NCBI GenBank assembly: GCA_944474755.1 | Contig: OX104112.1 | Span: 93,943,756-94,007,755, forward strand | Reading direction: 5' to 3' | Source: Limnoperna fortunei | Lineage: Eukaryota; Mollusca; Bivalvia; Mytilida; Modiolidae | Length of the DNA: 64,000 nucleotides | Part shown: in pieces, positions 1-9,709 of the stretch | Numbering within the stretch: position 1 is the stretch's first letter | Layout of the letters: every line of letters starts with the position of its first letter | Program-made: the position numbers and the translations under genes | The notes under the pieces: generated by a model | The model's database searches: none | Seen by the model: the letters and a program-made list of their open reading frames with translations, nothing else | Told to the model about the DNA's origin: nothing

Positions 1-491
1 CACAAGGGAATGGTCAATGTGAAAGATTTAACCAGACCTTATTGAATATGCTTGGTACTCTAGAGGAGGATAAGAAAGCTAACTGGAAAAGTTACGTGGC
101 ACCATTAGTCCATGCTTACAACGCCACAAAGCATGAAAGTACAGGATACAGTCCCCACTTTCTTATGTTTGGCTGGCATCCAAGATTAGCTATTGATGCA
201 TTTTTGGGAAATGACGTCAACCCAAATTCCTCGAGTAACCATGCATAGCACATATGTATTAAATTTGAAGAAAAGATTAGTTTGCGTACAAGACAGCCGC
301 GAAGACCGCCGAAAAAGCTAGTAAACGTCATAAAACTAGATATGATCTAAAGGTAAGAGAGTCTGTTTTAGAGCCAGGTGACAGAGTATTACTGAAAAAC
401 GTTGCTTTTAAGGGCCGACATAAACTGGAGAACAAGTGGGGTAAGGTACCTTACGTTGTAATGTCCAAACCCAACCCTGATATACCTGTTT
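1..491 (+). pseudogene. Ty3/gypsy pol fragment: integrase core end and C-terminal domain
   Basis: Reading from base 3, the frame gives a Ty3/gypsy integrase end ([14 protein letters not shown], then [18 protein letters not shown]), the classical conserved block following the catalytic glutamate region. The frame closes at a TAG at 246-248 and a frameshift near 280 moves the homology into frame 2. There TRYDLKVRESVLEPGDRVLL and the following HKLENKWGKVPYVV form the integrase C-terminal domain. The window starts inside the element, so protease, RT and most of integrase are missing. At 491 the frame is cut by a LINE and it resumes at 2371. In a live element integrase inserts the DNA copy; here it is dead (frameshift, stop, insertion). 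The family assignment is by motif recognition only. Confidence 0.85.
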
Positions 492-2371
492 GTATTAAAA
501 ACTTTGATAAACAAATATACCTGCAACAATTCTAAGGCCCTATATACCTGTTTTGTTGATTTTAGCAAGGCCTTTGATTCAGTGCCACATACAGGCCTAT
601 TTTATAAGCTTAAACAAGCAGGAGTTGGTACAAAATTTTATAACATTGTAAAGTCCCTTTACAGTAATATAAAAGTATGTGTTAAAATTGGAAATAGAAG
701 AACAGATTTCTTTCAATCCTCCATAGGCGTAAGACAAGGTGACAATCTAAGCCCAAATTTGTTTAACTTGTATCTCAGTGATTTACCATCACATTTTGAT
801 TCATCTTGTGATCCCGTTGTATTAAATAATACAAACCTAAGTTGCCTACTATATGCGGATGATTTAGTTCTATTATCATCTAGTAAAACTGGTTTACAAA
901 ATGCTATTAATAAACTATCAACATTTTCTAAAGAGTGGCAATTAGAAATTAATACCTTTAAAACTAAAGTCTTGATATTTAATAAGGCTGGCAGAATAAG
1001 AAAAAATATTTTCTTTACATACAATAATGTGGTAATTGAGCAAGTACAAAGATACACTTATTTAGGAATAAATTTTGCTGCCTCTGGCACATTTTCATAT
1101 GCAAAATTAGACATTCATAATAAAGGTTTAAAAGCATTTTATAAGCTGAAGAAAACATTTTCTTCAGGGAAACCAAGAATATCTACTTTAATTCATATTT
1201 TTAATCATACAGTAAAACCAGTATTACTTTATGGTTCAGAAATATGGGGAGAGTTTTCAGTAAAAGCTACCCAAAAAGAAAATGAAAATTTTTTGGCAAA
1301 AAATATAGAAAAACTCAAACAGGAGAATATTAATTTGAAATTTTGTCAATATGCTTTAGGAGTAAGCTCCAAAACTTCAAAAAATGGCATGAGAGGAGAG
1401 CTTGGATGCCTACCACTAATTTTTTATGTGTACATAAACATGGTTAAATATTGGTTAAGACTCCATGAGATAAGTTATAACAACACTTATAATAAGAAAA
1501 GGGAAAATCATACAATATTAAATGCAGCCTTTAAAGAATCAGAAAAGATGGCAAATAATAACCAAGAATCTTGGTTAAATTGTATTCAAACAATGTTCAA
1601 ATTTTTAAACATTGAACATTTGTATTTAAATGCAACCAGTTATAAACATACATATATTATTAATAAAATTAGACATAAACTAAAGATGAAGCTTATTGAT
1701 ATTTGGTTTAAAGATATAAATAATGATATTAAAAGTAAAGCTAAAGTAGGAAATAAGTAGAAAATTTAAATATATATATCAACTTGAACCATATCTAAAT
1801 ATAGGTTCTGAAAATCAAAGAAAATATCTAACAAAATTAAGACTCAGTGACCATGATTTAAATATAGAAAGAGGTAGATATACCAACTTAGAAATACACC
1901 AAAGAATATGTTTAATGTGTAAAAATGAAGTGGAGGATGAGAAACATTTTTTATTAAATTGTCCAAATCTATAAGAAATTAGAAAACCTTTTATTGAAGA
2001 AATAAATGATAAATATTGTAATTTTAAAAACCTTTGTATTGATAATAAATTCTTGTGGTTAATGAGCAATGAAGATACATTTGTTATAAAACTTTTATTG
2101 AAATTAGTCGTTGAATTGAAAGAAAAGCGTAATGTATTAATCAGCTAAGATGATAGAGTTGTCTCCCCTTGCTCAGTTCTTACTGGATAACCTTATTACA
2201 TTTATATATCTATGTTCTTATAATGAATACAATTATGTTAAAATGAAACTTTTGTTTATTTATTAGGATTTGTGATTTTGTTTCTTTCTTTGATTAAATT
2301 GTAATTGATTCTGCCTCTAACGGGCACCTTTAATTGGTAAATAAAAAAATCTGTTCTGTTCTGTTCTGTTT
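492..2371 (+). mobile_element. 5'-truncated non-LTR retrotransposon (LINE) inserted in the gypsy pol
   Basis: The insert begins inside the reverse transcriptase and ends in an A-rich stretch followed by TTCTG pentamers (2351-2370). CTGTTT occurs immediately left (486-491) and at the right edge (2366-2371), a 6-bp target-site duplication. Removing the insert plus one CTGTTT puts the flanking gypsy frame back in register, which fixes the insertion point. A truncated 5' end and a simple-repeat tail are typical of target-primed reverse transcription. The clade is uncertain; the C-terminal Cys-rich block resembles mollusc RTE/CR1/Jockey-like elements. Confidence 0.85.
504..2150 (+). pseudogene. 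LINE reverse transcriptase ORF with C-terminal Cys block
   Basis: The 418-codon ORF (504-1760) carries RT palm motifs in order: FVDFSKAFDSVPH (block with the first catalytic Asp), GVRQGDNLSPNLFNLYL, and the active-site box LLYADDLVLLSS. A stop lies at 1758-1760; homology resumes in frame 1 from 1762 and runs to about 2147, including a region with RYTNLEIHQRICLMCKNEVE and EDEKHFLLNCPN, the HxxxE/CxxC-type block seen at the C-terminus of many animal LINE ORF2 proteins, broken by a TAA at 1971-1973. Endonuclease and the RT fingers are absent because of the 5' truncation. Long open stretches with few lesions suggest a fairly recent insertion. Confidence 0.85.
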
Positions 2372-3036
2372 ATGTTATACGTCAAGAACATGGACGAACT
2401 AGGAAGACAGTTCATAGAAACATGTTACTACCAATTACTTCTGGTTTGTTTTTGAATGGCGATTATGATAAATCTAACTGTCAACGTTCTAAAAATAAAC
2501 CACTGAAAAATATTGCAACAGGCGTCACAAATATTGATACTGGTAAGTTCAGAAAAGATGTCACAAAGTCTGATAGTGTGTCAGAAGACGTTACAAATAC
2601 AGTATCAGATGAGTTTTCAGCTAACACTGAAAGCCAAGCAAGCATGTATGATGAACCTAGTTCAGATTCGGACGATGATTTAATATTTATAAGATCTAGA
2701 GGTCAAAATTTGCAACCTAGATCATTGAATCCTTTAGCCGCCGAATTTGAGCCTGGTCACATGTATAGACGTCAAAATACTAATAGTTCTTATTCAAGTC
2801 CAAATAGTTCTAGACAATCGGAATACTCTAGTCACATGTCAGATACTCACGATACGAGAGATAGAACAGAATTGCGAAGGTCCAGCGGCGAGTCGAGCTC
2901 AGGAACGGAAATACGAGAGTCTAGCGGCGGGTCGAGATTAGACAGTCCGAGCCCGGAAATAGTAGTACCTACGCGTAGATCGAATAGACAGGTGCGTCCT
3001 CCGATTCGTTTTCGAGACTACGTTACGTACAAGTAG
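2371..3036 (+). pseudogene. Ty3/gypsy pol C-terminal tail, downstream of the LINE
   Basis: The frame continues the integrase C-terminal domain (VIRQEHGRTRKTVHRNMLLP, a standard Ty3/gypsy ending block) and then an approximately 190-residue low-complexity, Ser/Asp/Arg-rich tail ending VVPTRRSNRQVRPPIRFRDY. Tails ending in R-R-S-x-R-x-R-x-x-P-x-R-F/Y are common at the C-terminus of gypsy polyproteins in invertebrates. The ATG at 2422 is internal and is not a real start. The frame is intact up to the TAG at 3034-3036. Confidence 0.8.
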
Positions 3037-3127
3037 ATAAATAGTGATCATAAGTATTGAATATGTAGAAGCGGCTACATATAATTTGAGTTGAATATAG
3101 TTCCGATTTTATTTATTTTAGAATAAG

Positions 3128-3610
3128 ATGGGTTCACACACATATGTCTATGCAACTAGTAGGGGAAGACGATTTGAAGGAAGAATTAACTGCCGAATAC
3201 TTTATGTACTTCCAGGAGGGAAATTGCAAAAATTATGTGAAAAGGCGATTTCTCAGCTTAAATATGTTCCTGGAGAGAAAATTTTATATTTTATAGCAGG
3301 TATTCCTGATATCTGTTCCATTAAACGGTCAGATAATCCAAAATATCAGGAATCTATTATGGAATTAGTTGATGTAGATGGCAAAGAAATCGACCATTTT
3401 GAATCCGTCAAATCTGAAATTAGCAAGGCTAGAAGTAAGCTAAAAGAGATAAATTGTAAAATTGTGTTGGCTACTATAACGACTATGAGTTTTGATATGT
3501 GGAATTCGTTAAGATTTCGACAAGGAAAAACGCAAGTGTTAAAGTATCAACATCTATATAGTTTGATGCAGCAAAAGCTGAATACAATCTTAATAATTAA
3601 ATTAAACTAA
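3128..3610 (+). CDS. Accessory ORF downstream of gypsy pol, possibly SGNH-hydrolase-like
   Basis: A 160-codon ORF starts 91 bp after the pol stop, on the same strand. Visible features are VLPGGKLQKL near residue 28, a hydrophobic beta-like strand followed by a Gly (ILYFIAGIPDICSI, residues 56-69) and a later strand CKIVLATITTMSF (residues 114-126). The order PGGK, then hydrophobic strand plus GxxD, then hydrophobic strand recalls SGNH/GDSL-like domains in uncharacterised mollusc and cnidarian proteins; this is inference. No Ser of a GDS box is evident. The ORF lies where a retroviral-type element would carry a third gene, but it does not look like an envelope (no signal peptide, no membrane span). 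The C-terminus (LNTILIIKLN) looks truncated. Confidence 0.45.
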   Translation: MGSHTYVYATSRGRRFEGRINCRILYVLPGGKLQKLCEKAISQLKYVPGEKILYFIAGIPDICSIKRSDNPKYQESIMELVDVDGKEIDHFESVKSEISKARSKLKEINCKIVLATITTMSFDMWNSLRFRQGKTQVLKYQHLYSLMQQKLNTILIIKLN

Positions 3611-4290
3611 TAACATATATATTGCCGGTGACAAATATTTTCAAAGGAAATCCTTCTTTGTATATACCTATTTCTGTTGTAAAGTCAGACCATAAATGCA
3701 ACAAACGTAAAATAACCTTTACGTTATCTTAATATAACACCTATTATGTTATAATCAGATTAGCCCCTTGGTGTCTGTAATATGTACATAAAATACAGTT
3801 ATTAATATTATTGTATTGTTATAGATTTAGCCATACTACTCTGATATAATGTTGATGGCGATAATTACTTTCAATCCTCCCCTTTTTTATGTATCACTTG
3901 AAAGCTACCAGTTAGTACATTAGTACATGTAATAGTATTATTGATAGCAGGTTAAAGTCAACCTATAAAAATATTTTTGCAAATACTCCTGAACCTGCAG
4001 CATGATTCGCAATATGTATGTATATGTGGTTTATTTATGTAAACTTGTGGATATAATAATAATTAGTAGTAGTATCAATATCATTCCTATTAGTTATTGT
4101 TTTATTTGTTTTTTTGTTGTTGTTTTTTGTTGTTTTTTTTTTAATGTTTTATTATTATTCCTGTTGTTGTAAATCACCTAGTATATAGCTTTTGGTTATC
4201 ATCCGTTCATATTATTGCTCTTCATCCTCCGAACACGTTAACTAATATATACAAAAATGTACATACCTATATATATGTATATTTATTAAT
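3611..4290. other. Non-coding AT-rich stretch with T-tract
   Basis: No ORF or domain is visible. It probably holds the 3' untranslated part or LTR remnant of the gypsy element, but with the 5' LTR outside the window no LTR can be delimited. A T-rich run interspersed with G lies at 4098-4142. Confidence 0.5.
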
Positions 4291-4657
4291 AATAAATTCC
4301 AATTTTATTCCAAAACCTAAAAATGTCACAATTTGCATTAGAGTTATTTTACCTCTCATTGCTTCTGTTTTGTTTTCCTGTAAGCAATGAAATTTTCTTT
4401 ATATTCAAAATATTAAACCTTTTTAAGATTTTTTTATATTTGTTTGTGTATGTAGATACTGTGAAACTATCGTTTGATTTAGCTTTATCTATCCACTATT
4501 TTCTCGAAAAGATTCCATACCCTATTCTCATCTAACCATTTTTTGTAGATTTTATTTCTTTTTCCTTTTTTTTCTCCTCAAGTGATGATTTGTGTAATTC
4601 TACTTTTGTGTTTAGTGTTAGGCTGCCCATTGAACCCCATTATTATACTGAAACCCA

Positions 4658-4930
4658 ATGGATAATTGCATTGAAATGTACAGGGCAGCCATCGGTCTAT
4701 TTCATTTACGTATACACTGCACCCGCAGACTCGTCAAAGTCAATTATCATGTAAGCTCATACAAAGATATACTACTCACCAATTTAAAGTGTTCGTTACT
4801 CGTCGTCTCCCTCTCCCTACTTCAAAGTTTAAATCCAAATGTAAATGTTGTTTTTCTATTATTTGTCTTACATTATATCCTTACTATTGGAAATATTGAA
4901 AAAAAACCTGGTCCCACAGTAAATAAATAA
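4658..4930 (+). pseudogene. LINE ORF2 N-terminal leader with 2A-like relic
   Basis: The 90-codon ORF ends LTIGNIEKKPGPTVNK. GNIEKKPGP (4889-4915) aligns with the 2A ribosome-skipping core D-(V/I)-E-x-N-P-G-P found at the N-terminus of ORF2 proteins in several CR1, L1Tc, Rex and Crack-type LINEs. Here the Asp is Asn and the Asn before PGP is Lys, so skipping is expected to be lost. The preceding 40 residues are hydrophobic and leucine-rich, as in other LINE 2A leaders. An in-frame stop follows at 4928. Confidence 0.65.
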
Positions 4931-4939
4931 TCCATTAAC

Positions 4940-5661
4940 CAATATATATCAGAGAATTCAATCTCAATATGTAATTTAAATATTCGTAGTATGAGAAACA
5001 AACTCCCCTTTCTTGAAAATTTCACGGAGGAGTCTGATATAGTTACTATAACTGAAACCCATCTAGATTCAGTTTTAAGTGACGAAGACTTGCATCTTGA
5101 TTAATTTTCAAAAACTATAAATTCGTAAGGATCGCACCAAATATGGTGGTGGCTTACTAATCTATGTCAAGGATGATTTTTCAATTACTCGGAAAGGTGT
5201 ACTCGTAAACCAAACCGACGAATCGCTTTGGGTAGAAATTAAAGGTAAAGGTAAAATATTTTTACTTTGTTGTACTTATCGACCCGAATGGACGGACAAT
5301 GACTACTGGACACGGCTTAATCATGCAATAGGATTAGGCTAAGAGATTAATGAAAACATTGGGATAACCGGTGATTTTAATTCTGATTTATTTATATATA
5401 ATAAATCAATTGAAACAATGGACTTATTCAATTTAACGAATGTAATCGATAAGCCCACTCGGGTGACAGAGCACAGTAGTACATTACTTGACCCAATTAT
5501 TATAAGTGACTCAATCCAGTATTTATTCTCTGACGTTTTCAAAGTACCTGCTGACATAAGTAATCATGATGCAACAATACTATTTATAGATTGTCCTAGA
5601 TATATATCAAATTCATTTCAACGGGAAATATGGGAGATATTGAAAAATTTTCAAAACAATT
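4940..5661 (+). pseudogene. CR1-like LINE endonuclease domain (APE type)
   Basis: Endonuclease motifs appear in order across three frame segments: ICNLNIRSMRNKLPF near 4970, VTITETHLDS (the ETH box with the metal-binding Glu) near 5050, YGGGLLIYV near 5140, TYRPEW near 5276, GDFNSDL near 5370, and a DHDAT-like box altered to SNHDATILF near 5560. A TAA at about 5102 and a TAG at about 5341 interrupt it. In live elements this domain nicks the target DNA. Identification is by motif order and is robust; activity is impossible. Confidence 0.8.
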
Positions 5662-6516
5662 GAGCTCTACAAATTGGATAGGAATTTTTTCTGATGCGGA
5701 CGTCGATGAAATGTGTAGATTATTTACCAATAAGTTTCTTGAAATAGCAAGGGAAAGCATTCCAATTAAAAAGGTTACCATAAGAAATAATGATAAGCCA
5801 TTGTTTAACAATGAACTTAGAAGAGAAATCCGTAGAAGAGATAGATTTAGAAAAAACAGCATTTATATCTAAAAGAGCAGCGGATCTTATAAAGTATAAG
5901 AAAAAAGAAATAAAGTAAATAATAAGTAGAAAATTTTGAAAAGAACCTTGATAATATAATATTGGATAATGCTACAAATTCTAAAACATACTGAAAAATT
6001 ATGAAAATGCTAATAAAATCAAATAAAGGCTGTTCTAATATACCCCCACTTCAGAATATAATTCAAGATCATAGTTTGGGAGATGTAGTCTATGGGGACG
6101 ACGAGAAATGTAAGCTATTGAATACGTATTTCAGCCAAATTTCGTCATGTTATTCTCCCGGATTTTGAACTTAAGACAAATATACATTTAAACAATATTA
6201 TTATCAGTAAAGAAATTGTTGACATAATAAAAATCTTAGAACCTAATAAAGCATCAGGGCCAGACATAATAAGTCACAAAATGTTAAAAATGTGTCCTGA
6301 AAAAATAGCAATTCCACTTCATTTGATTTTTAATAAATCTCTGCACCAATGCAAATATTCATCTATTTGGAAGACTGCAAATGTTATTGCAGTATTCAAA
6401 AACGGCGACAATTCAATGCCATCTAATTATAGCCAATATCACTCATTAGCTGCGTGGGGAAGATAATGAAACGTGTTTTTTATAAATATGTTTTTAACCA
6501 CATGCAAAGAAATAAT
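5662..6516 (+). pseudogene. CR1-like LINE: linker and RT fingers
   Basis: After the endonuclease come decayed linker sequence and a segment reading EPNKASGPDIISHKMLK, then IPLHLIFNKSLHQCKYSSIW and FKNGDNSMPSNY, the RT finger motifs (KASGPD, then the K-x-G-D box). The homology runs to 'NNLI' at about 6510-6522, where it is interrupted. The two matching tracks (6281-6466 and 6454 onward) are in different frames, so at least one frameshift lies near 6455. Confidence 0.75.
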
Positions 6517-6522
6517 CTAATA

Positions 6523-7864
6523 GCGAGCACAGCTCGCAGCGGGCAGCGAAGCTGTCCGCAAAGAGCGATGACATCTACGGCAATTACGTGTCATGTGATC
6601 AAAATGAAATCACGTGATCAAAATTTGCTTAATGCTGATATTGATTTTTTTTCGTCCAGAAGTTGATATCGTCAAAAAACTGGAACAAAGTGAATGAAGA
6701 AAAGTACTAAAAATAATTTTGAGAAAGACTTGAAAATACAGTTGACATCGATAAAAAATAAATGTTATATTTAAAATTAATAACAAACATTTCATACTAT
6801 TTTTTTTTGCAATCTCTAAATCGACCTTTAAAAACTGACATTCTAATATGACGTCCTTCAAACGCTTTGGAAACACACCTCTATTTAAATATTCAACAAA
6901 ATACGGCTGTTCCAGCAATGTCAAAAACCCCCGTGTGTTGATGTTTTTGCTTTAAAATTTATTTTATTTTGTACCTTTGTAAGAAAATCCAATAGATAAC
7001 ATGTTTTCACGATAGCAAGTCCATTTTCTATTCTATGCCTTTATTGTTTACATGTTACAAGTCTTCCTTGACTTTAGCTACGTTGTGTTTTCAAGGGACG
7101 TTGCGTTCTTTACAATGACGTTCAATGCAAACCGCGAGACTTTTCCCGCCCCCACCACAAACGAATTTACCGTTACGTATCAAAATGAAAACGCTACCGA
7201 ATTTCAAAATGTTGATTAATTGTGGAAAATAACTGTCGATTTAAATTTGTACCATTGTGGATCTAACACAGGAGCAATAGTTAAGATCGATCAAATGCGG
7301 TAAGCGGTTTTCATTTCTCACGCAAACACAGCAACACATGAACAGTCCCAGACACGCCACACGACGACTGATGTAATGAAGCATTTAATTTTGTCGTTCT
7401 TTGTTTTGATTGTTAAATTTTATTGTAAATGTTAATAAATATGTTTGTTTGTTTTTAATTTATATTTCTTCGTTTTTTTTTCTACTAAATTTTACACGAG
7501 AAATATAATAATTTCGAAACAAGGGAGGTTCTCGGAAATTAGAACAGCCAAAATAAACCTTTACCTAGGTAGTCGCGAAATGTAAAATTTCTGTATTTTC
7601 ATATCAGAATCGAAATAATTCATGGCTGCCCCAATTTTATGGATTATTTAAATATCATGAATATAATGCTTACCCATATTTAAATAATCCATAAAATTGG
7701 GGCAGCCATGAATTATTTCTTAAATCAAATTACACTTAATGTGACGTCACAGTTACAAAGAATACGTCACGTGACTACTGGAATTTATAGGCACTTTAGG
7801 GTCATAGGAAATATGAAATGCACATTATATATTGATAATAAAGGACTATATTGTCTGTGCTCGC
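6523..7864. mobile_element. 1.34 kb inverted-repeat element inserted in the CR1 RT
   Basis: CR1 homology stops at 6522 and resumes near 7888 ('...YKY*SGFLPNCSTVH'), so the intervening sequence is an insertion. GCGAGCACAG at 6523-6532 recurs as its exact reverse complement at 7855-7864, giving short terminal inverted repeats; about 25 bp between 7864 and the resumed LINE is unexplained. No transposase is visible, so it is probably non-autonomous, and it may be composite: 7614-7717 is a separate hairpin, and an AATAAA followed by GTTTGTTTG near 7435 looks like a retroposon 3' end. The family is not recognised. Confidence 0.55.
7614..7717. repeat. Perfect 42-bp inverted repeat (hairpin)
   Basis: Bases 7614-7655 and 7676-7717 are exact reverse complements over 42 bp, separated by 20 bp. 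The arms contain CATGGCTGCCCC and AAATAATCC. A perfect palindrome of this size implies recent origin or conversion; it resembles a miniature foldback element nested inside the 1.34 kb insertion. Confidence 0.9.
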
Positions 7865-7884
7865 ATTTTGGCAATGCCTACTCC

Positions 7885-9560
7885 ATATTATATAAATACT
7901 AGTCAGGTTTTCTTCCTAACTGTTCCACAGTCCATCTGTTGTTAGATGGATATACAATTGTATTCTAAATTCACTCAAGAAAAAGGAACTAAATCGCTTT
8001 TTTTGTGATTTTTCTAAAGCATTCGACACAGTTTGGCATAAAGGGTTATTACATAAATTGAAATTGTATGGTGTAAATGGAAATTTATTAGAATGGTTTA
8101 AAAACTATTTAAATAATAGGCAGCAAAGTAGTTATAAAGCAATCATTGTCTGGGCTTTGAAATGTGACTGCTGGTGTTCCTCAGGGATCGGTATTAGGTC
8201 CATTATTATTTATCATTTATTTTAATGATATAGCCGAAAATCTAGTATCTCTCTGCAGACTTTTTGCTGACGACACGTCGTTCAGCTACTCTAGTCAGGA
8301 CGTTTCACAGACACAATCTGAGATTGATCACGAACTTAGAAAGCTGAACGATTGGTCAAGAAAATGGTTAATGTCGTTTAACCATGAAAAAAACAGAAAT
8401 TATGTTATTTTCAAATATATCACAGCAAGAAATGAGGTTTTCATTAAATAATATAGATATTCCAGTTACTACTTTTCATAAACATCTAGGAGTCACTTTT
8501 AGCAGTAATGCTAAGTGGAACATACATATTGAAAATATTATATGTAGTGTTTCAAGACACCTAAATGTACTAAGGAAGCTTAAATACAAACTTAATCGTA
8601 ATCTAGAGAAACTGTATTTAGTCTTTATAAGACCACTTTTCGAGTATGCCTGTGAAGTTTGGGACAACGTTGGTGTGGATTACTGTAATAAACTCGAGCA
8701 ACTGCAGCTAGAGGCGGCTCGCATTGTCACATACCTACCAAGTTTTACTAATACAAATAATATTTATGCTGAAACTGGGTGGGAGCCTTTAGCCGAGCGT
8801 AGGAAACGTAGAAAGCTACAAATGTTTTATAATATACAACATAGCTCTGCACCAGCATATCTGTGTAATCTAATACCACCAACTATACAAAGCACTTCGG
8901 TGTATCCCTTGCGTAACGGTAATAACATTATGACACCTTATTGTAGAATATCCTTAACGAATGATTCGTACCATCAAATATTCGAACAGTTTGGATATGT
9001 CGATCCGTAATGTCGATTCTATCTTTAAATTCAAATCCGAACTAAAAAACATTAACCCATGTATAAAGTTCCGATGCATTATGAATATGGACAGCGTAAA
9101 TTTAATATTGTCCTAACCCAGCTAAGATGCTTAGCTTCATTTTTAAACTTTGATCTTTACAGAGTTAATATTATTTCTGATCAATCCTGTCGCTGTGGAT
9201 CTAACCGTGAAGATTCGTATCATTATTTCTTTGCATGTTCTTAATATACCATCATCAGAGACAGATTATTTGAGAACCTTTCTTGGCTGCCCAATTATTG
9301 TCTAATAAATCTAGAACTTTTAACATGTGGTAACCCGTTATTGTCCACCGAGCAGAACAAACAAGTTTTTAAACATGTATTTGAGTATATCAAAGGGTCA
9401 GACAGATTCCACGTTGATTATTACCTTGTACACAGGGTTCTTGAAGCACACAATTCATCAAATTATAATACTCACATTTGTTTCGTGCATATTTTTTGTT
9501 TTGGGAGGATTATGATATATATGCACCAATTACACATGTATATCGAATCATAACAATCTT
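7885..9560 (+). pseudogene. CR1-like LINE: RT palm, thumb and C-terminal Cys block
   Basis: Motifs continue the LINE split at 6522: FFCDFSKAFDTVWHKGLL near 8005, AGVPQGSVLGPLLFIIYFND near 8166, the catalytic box LFADDTSFSY near 8262, HLGVTFSSNAKW near 8487, LEQLQLEAARIVTYLP near 8693, TGWEPLAERRKRRKLQMFY near 8773, then LTQLRCLASFLNFDL near 9112 and CRCGSNREDSYHYFFACS to 9243. At least three frameshifts and several stops separate the segments (8164-8451, 8384-9010, 9059-9244). The tail 9250-9515 still resembles the LINE C-terminus (STEQNKQVFKHVFEYIK). Confidence 0.85.
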
Positions 9561-9651
9561 GGCCTACAACGTTACATAAATTTAGGTACGATATGGACAT
9601 TGATAAGATCACCATATATATCTTCTAATCTTCTTATTCGTAATAATTGCC

Positions 9652-9709
9652 ATGTGTTGCGCCAGCTTATTTGTTTCTGCAATTCTAGCACTAACTGACG
9701 GGGTTTATG
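9652..9709 (+). CDS. Exon 1: signal peptide of ShKT/EGF gene
   Basis: The ATG opens a 19-codon hydrophobic stretch (CASLFVSAILAL core, ending DGVYG after splicing) that fits a signal peptide. The donor at 9710 reads GTAAGT and the exon ends in phase 1, matching every downstream exon. It lies about 100 bp after the decayed LINE. No ORF call exists because it is short. A TATATAT at 9613 is too common here to be called a TATA box. Confidence 0.6.

Larger units (their letters stand above)
4291..9560 (+). mobile_element. Decayed CR1-like LINE, interrupted by another element
   Basis: Successive reading-frame fragments give, in order, an N-terminal leader ending in a 2A-like motif, an AP-type endonuclease, RT fingers, RT palm and thumb, and a Cys/His C-terminal block, in the usual order of a CR1-clade ORF2. 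Frameshifts and stops break it many times. The 5' boundary is uncertain (about 4290) and the 3' end is near 9500-9560, about 100 bp before the first exon of the ShKT/EGF gene. The RT is split by the insertion at 6523-7864. Confidence 0.8.

Noticed and set aside
9610..9620. TATA box upstream of exon 1
   Set aside because: TATATAT is common in this AT-rich DNA and the transcription start is unknown.
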